Program-made: the position numbers and the translations under genes | NCBI GenBank assembly: GCA_033819885.1 | Contig: JAQYUZ010000006.1 | Span: 62,001-126,000 of the forward strand | Direction: 5' to 3' | Length of the DNA stretch: 64,000 bases | DNA from: Microbotryomycetes sp. JL201 | Taxonomy: Eukaryota > Basidiomycota > Microbotryomycetes | Shown: positions 56,101-64,000 of the stretch, piece after piece | Numbering within the stretch: the stretch's first letter is position 1 | Layout: each line of letters opens with the position of its first letter | Notes under the pieces: model-generated | Databases searched by the model: none | What the model saw: the letters and a program-made list of their open reading frames with translations, nothing else | Told to the model about the DNA's origin: nothing

Positions 56101-56591
56101 CTCGGATGCAGCGAGAAACGGCCGATCGAAAAGAGAAGACTCTGGAGGGCTCGAAAGCCCCTCCCGAAGCTGCCGCTCCAACGTCAACAGCCCAGAGCAA
56201 GCTTGAAGACTTGCGCAAGGGACTAAAGGCGCTTTCGAAAGAGTTTGGTTTGACGATGGAGCAAGTCAGAAGCTTGTACCTGGCCGCTTGCTTTCCTGAC
56301 AACCTGGATCAAGTAAGAGATTTGTGTTTGTGGTACACCCAAAACGATCATCGGCCCAAAAGACCACGAATAAAGAGCCAAGATTACGACCGGATCAAAA
56401 CGTTTGTCGCACAAGATTGTTGGACGCCAGACGAAGATGAAATCTTGTTGGGCGGTAAACCAGAGTCCAAGAAAAAGTTGAAAGAGCGTAAAGGTTCTGG
56501 GTCGTTCTCGTTGCGCAAGCAATGTCATGTTCAGCTTGGATGGGACAATGTCGACAAGATTAGACGAGCTTGGCCATTCCAGGTCGATTAA
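53152..56591 (+). CDS. RAP1: Rap1-like telomere protein with three Myb-like modules
   Basis: Five exons (53152-53156, 53233-53344, 53420-53800, 53864-54901, 54960-56591) give 1055 residues. Three Rap1-type Myb-like modules are visible: PFSIEEKRKLAEWLATKPDF ... NPTHTIDAWFDHWRR; AFTDADFDAIVKALDRTDRN ... YPTHTFSSWQTFYSS; FFTGTDEHILVQQLAQAELN ... YPIHSEDEWQTYYMS. Each is interrupted by a phase-0 intron immediately before the N/Y-P-x-H motif. Between modules the chain is Ser/Pro/Arg-rich, with a PAEPTE repeat. The C-terminal region (LRKGLKALSKEFGLTMEQVR, DNLDQVRDLCLWYTQ, AQDCWTPDEDEILLGG) resembles the Rap1 C-terminal protein-interaction domain of fungi. No BRCT domain is seen, although Ustilago-type Rap1 has one. 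The start is inferred from splicing of ATGGG (GTCAGT donor) to the next exon. Binding partners are not predictable. Confidence 0.62.
54739..54790. repeat. Short in-frame tandem repeat (Pro-Ala/Thr-Glu) in the Rap1-like gene
   Basis: Units of 9-18 bp built from GAGCCTGCC and GAGCCTACC encode an imperfect PAEPAEPTE array just before the third Myb-like module. Perfect sub-repeats suggest recent slippage, so length polymorphism is likely. Confidence 0.85.
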
Positions 56592-56795
56592 AGTGTTCCT
56601 TCCTTTTTTGGTTTATCAAGTCGATTGTTGTTATATGAAGTACTCCCTTTTTGTGATGTTGTCAACTTGAGCAACGCGATACGAAACGAAAAGTGTCAAT
56701 GCGGAATAAGATTACAACGGAAACAGAAAAAAAAAGAAGTGATGACACGAAGAAATGCTCGAAAAATCTGAAAAAGGGCATCCCCGGTAGAGGAA

Positions 56796-59700
56796 TCATG
56801 GATGCTGACGCAACAATGGCGCTTTGAAAGACATGACGCTGTTGCCTCTCTGCAACTCGCTCAACCTGAACGCCGCGGCCGGTCCGGTCGCTTCACTCGA
56901 CGTGACAGTACTGACGTCGGACAAAATCGAGTTCGTTCTTTTTACGGGTTGCACGGTGGTTGGGAGTGTTGTCGTTGGTTTTTTGGTAGGGCTGAGCTTG
57001 TGCAGCACGGCTTGACGCTGTTCGAGGGCGGCGACTTTGGATTGAATCGATGGCAAAACGACAGCTTTGCGCTGTATTTGAGTGGGCAAAGGTGGCAAAG
57101 CTGGTCTGTGACTCGATGAAGTTCCACGCAGGTCGCCCATCGACCGAGCCGCTCGCAGGGACGGAGAAGTTGATTTGAGAACTCTACGAGGCGAAGCCAG
57201 TGTCGACGCCAATGATGGAGATCGAGGCGAGCGCTTTGCCGGGCTTGTTGGCGCAGTGATGGCAATTGTCGGCGAACTTTTCGCCGTCGCTCTCTTTGTC
57301 AACGTCGTCCCTGATGCCGTACTGACTCTAGTCAAGCTGGATTCGGAATCGGCTCCGACGTGGGCGGCAGCCTCTGCCAGGGACTTGTTCGACTGTCTCC
57401 TGACCACTCCAGGACTCCTTTTTAACGATGTTGCAGAGGGTTTCTTGAACAGCTCTGTTCTCGCATTCGATGAAGCTTGCTCTCGCGCGACGCTGGATTT
57501 CGTCGGGCTCGAAAATGTTGGCGAAGGAGCTGTTGAGCTGGATCTACTGGAGGGAGCTGGTCGCGCCGCCGAACGCGGGGGCGGTGCGAGCGGTCCTTGA
57601 CGGGTTGGTGACGGTTTCGAAACAACCTCAATATTGGCCTTGACAGGTGACGCTGGAGTTGCAAACGAGAAGCGACGCGAGATGTCCACGCCGGCTTGCA
57701 TGGGCGGAAATGATTCAGTTGTGTTGTCAGAGACGACGACGGCTGGCGCAGGCGGACGCGGGAACGATTCCGACAGCAATGTTCGTTGGTCACACTCGCT
57801 CGAATGGTCGTCCTGCTCATCGTCACTCGATCCGATATCCTGTCGACCTTCTCCGTCTTCTCCGTCTTCCTCGTCGTCACTGAATTTGCTCTGCATGACA
57901 GCATCGAGCTCGAGCTCGTCTTCAGACTCTGAATCGTCCATGATAGGAATGCAAGGGATCTCGTCATTCAATGGGGCTTGATAAGCAGGCACGTAGAAAA
58001 CGTTGTCATCCGGCACCTCGTCGAGGTCGTCCAATTGGACAGCGGTGCGCGGTTCCGGCAGTTCTGGTGACGGCTCGAGACTGGATTGACCGCGCCTTCG
58101 AGCTGTAGCTGAAGCAACGACTGACGAGAGGCATTCGAGCGACATTCGGTGAGCCATTTGCTTCTCGATCGCCCGTCCGACAACGCCTTCATGACGAGGT
58201 AGTGGAGGCAGAGGCGCACGTCGCGAAGGGACCATGAATCCGTCAGCTGGCGCATTCTCCTTGAGCGACTGAGTTCTTGACAGCTCTTCGGTCCGGATAG
58301 TGTCCATTGAGGCTACCCGGGACAGTCCTGGCGCGCGAGATACTCTGCCCAGGTTCAATTCAGAGAGACGCAACGAATCGAGACTAGCCATGCCTCGGAG
58401 AGTTGGTGCAGGTCGGCGAGCGACAGCAGGCCCTCCTTCTCGCTGCAACTGCTCCAGACTCCATGTCCTGGCGAGAGGATGGGCTTCTGGGTCGGCGGAC
58501 GAGGAATCGCCTATATGACCGGGCGGAGGGTCGAGTGACAAAAAGCTGACAACCCTGATAGGGATCTCGGCACTGACATCTGCAGATAGGGAGCTTCCCG
58601 CCGAAGCCCTGATCGCATATGTCACTTCGACATGCCGGCCTCGAGCGATGCTCAGTTCTTCGGGCTGCATGTTTTTGGCGTCAGTCCCTGCCGTGCGCAT
58701 GCCACGAGCCCTAGCTTACCGGCACGAGTAAAAAATGAGAATAATCAGCAGCTTCGCCGGGCTCGACGCCGAGCCAACTGCCTTTGGCCGTCACGCCCTT
58801 GGAGGCTTTCTTGCCCATCTCAAGCGCAGACTCTGCCACTTTTTTTCTTGTCGTCTGCGTTGGGACCGTCTCGTCTTGGACCGCAGGCGCTACCTGTGTC
58901 TCAAGGTATGGCCTTGGCCTCAAGATTGTCGTCGATCGAATCAGCGTCAACGTCAAGGATTTGATCTGATTCGTCATGTCAGCGAGCCCTAGAAAATCTG
59001 CGACCGACTCTCCCACCTTTTTGCTCGATCCATTGTCAACATTCAGATCGACATAACAACGCTGTCCGGCAACCCAGGTGCTTCTGTGCAATTTTGCGGT
59101 AATTTTGACCTTGCCTGTGCCGCCCATGAAGAGACTCTTTGATTCAGTGACGACAAGCGGTCTCGAAGCTGGTGCCAGAATGACAGCAGGGTTATAGTAA
59201 GGAAACAGGTCGATCTGGCGGTAAAAGTGCGCAATGGACCGCTCGTAGCCAAGGGGCGACTTGAGCTTGATTGACCTGGGTAAATCCTTTTAGTTAGCAC
59301 GAGAATGGAACTGACCCACGAAACCTCGGTCGAGAGCTTACGCAATGGCAATGTATCTCACGGTACATTGTTTCGTCTTCATACTACCTTTGGCGCCTCT
59401 GCCGACAGGCAATCGGATGGCAAATGGCACAAAAGTTTCGCCAGCCTGGGCTAGTTTGAATCCTTCATTGTCTTCCTCCCCAGAGCAGTATCGAAGGTCA
59501 TCACGACCGCTCAAAGTTGTCGCATGATGGTAAAACACATGTCGCCCGTCTTCTGAAGCGAGTTCTGCGAGCATACGAGCAATGAATTTTCGTACGCTCC
59601 AGAGCTTGAGCCCGCCCTACGTACCTTCAAATCCGACAACCCTTACTTTGGGTCGACTGACCCAGACTTCACCATGTTTGCGCTTTACTCGAACATTGAG

Positions 59701-61516
59701 CTTTCCTCGCAGCTCGCCGCCCTCGACGATGAGCGTACTTTCTAACAGCAAGTCGATTTCGACCCTTGCTTTGCCATTATTCGAGGCTTGTTCGAGCATG
59801 ACTGGCGAGGCTGTTGCCGGAGTGAGCTTACGCGCACTTTGAGCTGTCCGGTTTGCGGACGAGCGCGCGCCCGACGAAGCAGAGAGTTGTGCCGAACTCG
59901 TTGTCACAACAGAGGAGGGCGCCGGCAGCTCGGACAAGTCTGGACTGGCTGCGATTGACGGTAGACTCGCCAAAGCCAAACGAGTCTTCTCGGATGGAGC
60001 GAGCAGTCGATCGAGTTCTTTACTGCGTCGAACGGGATTGGCATTGGCAGACATGAGCGTGCTGTGTCTGACGAGCATGGATGACGAGCTTGTAGACGTC
60101 GATACGGGCGTTGCGGACGTCATTTGCGACGATCGAGTGCAAACAGAAGATCGTTGATCGTCGCCATCTTCGCTTGCCTGCCGCTCCTCCCGCAACCGAG
60201 CGCCCCCGTCAGATTTCCGGCGCAAGCCCGGCACATACACAGCCACTTCATTTGCAATACTGTCTTTTGATGGTACTCGAGGGATCTTGTCCGTCGCGCA
60301 CATCGAGCGTGACCTCTGCCGGGCCAGCTGCTTGGCTTCGAGCCTTGTCGCCTCAACCTGTCGTCGGTCAGTCGCATTCGTAGAGTGGCGCAGCTTGCGT
60401 TTCTCCTCCTCAAATAACCGTTTCTGCTCCTGCAGTTGTCTCTCGACATTGCGTCTTTGCAGACCTCCTGCACTCGAAGGCACCGATTCTGCCGGGCTAC
60501 CGTCATCGACTGGCGATCGTTGATCATGAATATCGACGTCATCGTATCTTCCAGCTTGAACTTGGTACATCCTCCCGAGTTCGTGCATCGACTTTGCTTT
60601 GCTCATGCGCTCGTGTTTAGCAGTCGCAGACTGATTCCGCAAAAAAGACGGCAGTCTCGAGTGTTTGTTGTGCATGTCGGCATGCTGCTGATTCAAGAAG
60701 ATTTGATCTTGATCAAACAAGGACATCGAGCCATTGTACAAGTCTTCGTTGACCAGCGGTGGTGGAGGCACGAACTGCGGCGCCTCAAGGATTGCTGAAG
60801 GCTGAGTTAGAGCGAAGCTATCGTAGTACGCCTCTGTCGGAGGAAATGGGGCCGGGTTGAGGAACATTAGTTGCTCGTATCCTCGATGATCCCACTTTGC
60901 GGAGTATTGGGTTCCATACTCGGCGCCTGCCCCCGGATAAGGCGCTAGAGTGGCTGGCACGTACTGCCCGAGGTGAGATGCTGTCGAGGATGGCATGCTT
61001 GACAGTGACGCGGGCGAGTAGTCTCTTCCGTCCGAGTCTGACGATGACGAGTGTTCTGGTTCTGTCAGTGGCGACAAGCCGGCGCTGTGTGTGAAGGGGT
61101 AGCCTGCATGAATCGGTGGAAGCAGAAAATGATTGCTTGACATGTTGTTTTTGCCGGCACCGTTCGCCTTGTAGTGATTTGCGTGATGCTCGCGAGGGAT
61201 GGCCGATCCAGCTGCCGCAACTGCGCCAGCGCCGTTCGATTTGCCGCGTCGGTGGTGGCGATGCGATTTGGTCGGGCTGTGCTGTCGCCTGCGGTAATTA
61301 CTCATGCCTCTCATGCCGTCGTCAACCGAGATCGAGTGTTTGAGGGTGCGTGCGCGGTCGTTGGCGAATTGTTGAGCGATCGAGCCGGCGACGACGCCGT
61401 CATTCTCGACAGCAACCACACTTAGATCGTCATACAGCGGCACAGATCCGTCTCGTCCTTCAAAGTCGAACGTGATGCCCAAACCGGACACAATGGACGA
61501 GCCAGAGGCCGACATG
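56796..61516 (-). CDS. Very large arrestin-like protein
   Basis: About 1,450 residues in five or so exons. The ATG at 61516 (MSASGSSIVSGLGITFDFEG) opens ~560 mostly disordered residues (His/Ser/Gly-rich, with a Glu/Arg coiled segment near RNVERQLQEQKRLFEEEKRK). An arrestin N-like domain follows (KARVEIDLLLESTLIVEGGE, LRGKLNVRVKRKHG, KVRVVGFEG; HVFYHHATTLSGRDDLRYCS; FVPFAIRLPVGRGAKGSMKT, VRYIAIA). An arrestin C-like domain comes next (SIKLKSPLGYERSIAHFYRQ, DLFPYYNPAVILAP, KVKITAKLHRSTWVAGQRCY, VDLNVDNGSSKKV, KSLTLTLIRSTTIL, VEVTYAIRASAG, AEIPIRVVSFLSL). A ~570-residue Ser/Thr/Pro-rich tail ends the protein. Fungal arrestin-related proteins usually bring Rsp5-type ligases to transporters through PPxY motifs; I find no PPxY in the parts read. 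Role unknown. The first frame-open codon (GTG at 61527) is not used because an ATG lies 11 bases on. Confidence 0.78.
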
Positions 61517-61790
61517 GCGGAGCTCACGAGCGCGCAAATGAGTGTGTTGTGCTGGTCAGTAGAGACAGGCGATTGTCAGCATATACACGTCCACGTCAGC
61601 AAGACGCACAGTCCTAATGACGGACCTGCGAAGTGGGGTATGACTCTGGTTGGAAGCAAAAGAAGGCGTCGAATGCTGCGACAAAGTTGAATGATCAAGA
61701 TAGCCACAGCTGCGGATCAACGCTGTCTTGGAATGGCACGGCTAAATAATCACTCGATACAACAATAGCCAGTCATGAAAATGTCACACT

Positions 61791-64000
61791 TCACGCTTCC
61801 TGTAGCCTCCGTGCACGGGCTTCATCCGCCTGCAGCCTCTCCGCCCGCTGCCTCTCTTCCTCGACTTCCAGACTCCGCGCAACCTCTTCGTCTCGCCTCT
61901 CTTCCTCCCTCTTGGCTCGCTCTTCACTCTCAATCAGCCTCGCCAACTCTTGCCTGTCTTTCTCTTCTCTCTCCAGCCGATCCAATCGATCACGCAGCTC
62001 CTGGTCCTGCTGCATCTTCATCGCCATCTCTTCATCCAGCCTTTCCCGCTCGCGCTGCCTCTCTTGTTCTTCCCGCATCAAAGCTTCAACTTGCAGTCGA
62101 TCTTGTTCTTCTTTCGCAACCCGCTCAAGTGCAACTCGCTCTTCATGCTCGGCCTGCAGCTGTCGAGCGACTTCGAGATCCCGTTCTTCTCGTTCTCGAG
62201 CGGCTTGCATTTGTCGTTCTCTCTCTTGTCGCAAGAGCTTTTCATATTCTGGGTGCGATTGCTGCTGACGATGTTCAAGTTCGCCCAATGAACGTGGTCC
62301 GGATCCAACTTTGCTCTCATTTGACGAGCTCGATCCGACATTTGACGCGTACCGGGGAGATTCAACAGAGTAAGGAGGCAAGTCGGCGTCGGCCTCAACT
62401 TGGGCGTACGCCGAACGAGCATGATTGACCTTTGATCGCTCTTGATCTCCCGTCCCGGTCGATGAGCCGGCAGTCATCATCACAGATGTGCTTTGCGAAG
62501 GTACGGTCGAAGCTGAGACAGGTCGAGGCGGAGTGGCAGGGCGGAGACGAGGTGGCGTCGGTGGCGTAGAAGGTCGAGCGGTCTCCTCCTGTCTTTCCGC
62601 CGGTGGCCCAGGCCGCGCAGCCACACTCTGGTGCTTCCATGCCTGGTTGTGTGTCGAATGGTGGGCATTCAAATCCTGATCATCTAGTTGAAGTTGGGAG
62701 AGCACCCCAGTGACGGCTGGTACTGAAGGTGCAGTCCATGCACGACCCTCGGGCGCCATAAATGGCGCTCTCGGGGTCTCCAAATGTTGAGCATACCCAA
62801 ACGGTGCCGGCGAAGAGTGCGCTGGTACAGGTGTGTGTACAGGCAAGTGACCAGGCATCGCGGAGCACGGTTCCAGTGGCGAGCCTGTCCTTCCTGTGTT
62901 CAGCCCATTCAGGTCCATTGAGCTTGTCGAAACGTGCCTTGAGCCTTGTTGGCTGGGAACGGGTGAGTTGGAGTAAGATCGAGGCGCTTCGACGAATGCC
63001 GGACCTGTTATTGGCGCCGGCCAGCTCTCGCTCGTTGCCGATGGATCGATAGCCTGGTGCTCGGAGCGCCCGCTATAAACAGAGCCACTCGGAGCATGCT
63101 CAGGCGGGATCGGTCTCTGAACAACGCTGTGTTGAGCTGCAATGACTGCCGGCGTCGTAGCGGGCACCGGCGAGATCGGGCTGGAATAAGCTCTTTGTTG
63201 TGTCGGCGGAGCAGCCAACTTGCTGTTAGCTTGGGGCACATGCGAATCTGAATGTATTTGAATCACAGGGCTGGGCTGAGTGGGCGGGCGCGATAGAGGC
63301 GTTGCTTCAGGTGCGACAAGTTTCTGCTCTTCAGCTGTCGCTCGCTGGAATCGAGCTGGCGCTGGAGATTGTGGCAGTGTAGAAGCAGGACCGACCTCAG
63401 GTGTGTGAATCCTCGGATCCTGTAGAAGCGTCTCGCCGGACGGACCGAGAGGAGAAGGGTGACGGCCAGGCCGAAGCAGGTCAGGGATTGGCAGTCGCTC
63501 CGGGTCCCCCGGAAGCGGGAGTAGCCCCGAGATTGCGCTCTGATGGACAGTTGCAGGCTTCTGTTGATGTTGCTCTGGTATTCGGAACGCTTGTGCTGTC
63601 GTAGAGGACGAATTGATTGCTTGTGGTGGATTCGTGGCAGCCGGCGGGCCAATTTGGCTTATGTGTGGTCGGGGTCGGGGTACAAATCGGCCTGAAGCGT
63701 TGTCTGCAATCTGTGGAAACTTGTGGGCACGCTCGGCATGGTGTTTCGGTTCAAATCTCGAAGGTCGCCTGTGCAGTGGTGTCTAGGTAATGGGCGGAAT
63801 CAGCGGCTGAACCTTTCTTGTTTGGGCAGACTTACCGGTCCCATGAGCGCCTTGTAGTACGTCTGAACAGCTCCAGGTCAGTGGCCGAAGTCAGGCCAAA
63901 GGTATCCGCTTACCATCTCAAGGTACACTTCGCCCTGGAAATTGCCATTCTTCTTGATAGTGACATAATCTGTTCATGCGTGTTCGAGTCTCAGCTCTTG
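61791..64000 (-). CDS. C2-domain and coiled-coil protein, Fic1/Inn1-like (5' end beyond the window)
   Basis: Partial: the N terminus lies beyond 64000. The two most upstream exons give YVTIKKNGNFQGEVYLEM and TYYKALMGP, the typical last strand of a fungal C2 domain (compare GxYxGEIYLELTFY in ingression proteins). A long Pro/Ser/Gln-rich disordered region follows (APARFQRATAEEQKLVAPEA, PVIQIHSDSHVPQ, RPSTPPTPPRLRPATPPRPV). The last ~180 residues are an uninterrupted charged helix (EYEKLLRQERERQMQAARER ... EARARRLQEA), probably a coiled coil or single alpha-helix. In yeasts, Inn1 and Fic1 use a C2 domain plus Pro-rich motifs at the contractile ring and septum. The long charged C-terminal helix is not part of those, so orthology is tentative. 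Confidence 0.68.

Noticed and set aside
1-64000. Transposons, LTR elements, virus-derived genes, CRISPR arrays
   Set aside because: No reverse transcriptase, integrase, transposase or capsid-like motif, and no long direct or inverted repeats, were found on either strand.

Overview
The window reads as a gene-dense piece of a basidiomycete nuclear chromosome. Nearly every gene is split by short introns of about 45-80 bp, with CTAAC/CTGAC-like branch sites and donors such as GTGAGT, GTGCGT and GTCAGT. The gene content is fungal (PHO81, GID4, Zn2Cys6 regulator, TRP2, MCP1, shugoshin, a Rap1-like telomere protein). About 25 protein genes fit in 64 kb, many with 36-250 bp between them. No transposon, retroelement, CRISPR array, rRNA or convincing tRNA was seen. 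Such compactness with many introns would suit a small-genome Pucciniomycotina (Mixia-like) fungus, but that placement is an inference.

Layout. 1-5.9 kb: possible 3' end of an unidentified gene, a Gac1-type PP1 glycogen-targeting subunit (minus), then a 2.45 kb stretch with no recognisable gene. 5.9-13.3 kb: cohesin SCC3 and anthranilate synthase TRP2 (minus). 13.6-19.4 kb: a tight plus-strand run of NMT1, an acyl-CoA dehydrogenase and an endonuclease III homologue. 19.4-23.4 kb: an EGF/furin-like cysteine-rich membrane protein and SNU13 (minus). 24.0-28.5 kb: a MacroD-type macrodomain protein, proteasome ATPase RPT4 and an E2 enzyme (plus). 28.7-32.7 kb: a tail-anchored inositol polyphosphate 5-phosphatase and GID4 (minus). 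32.9-34.5 kb: SRP receptor beta (plus). 34.5-45.4 kb: UBP14, a Zn2Cys6 factor and PHO81 (minus). 45.7-47.2 kb: a CUE-domain protein (plus). 47.3-52.9 kb: OPA3-like, MCP1 and SGO1 (minus). 53.2-56.6 kb: the Rap1-like protein (plus). 56.8-64 kb: a very large arrestin-like protein and a C2/coiled-coil protein that runs off the right edge (minus).

The genes are mostly housekeeping and do not form an obvious cluster. Two themes recur: ubiquitin and protein turnover (RPT4, E2, GID4, UBP14, CUE protein) and chromosome maintenance (SCC3, SGO1, Rap1-like, endonuclease III). The most interesting item is the Rap1-like gene. It carries three Myb-like modules, each cut by a phase-0 intron at the same position, and it shares a roughly 210 bp divergent promoter with shugoshin. 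Start codons were checked in the sequence: several long open frames begin at GTG or TTG, and for those the first supportable ATG is given. Exon boundaries come from reading splice signals by eye and are predictions.
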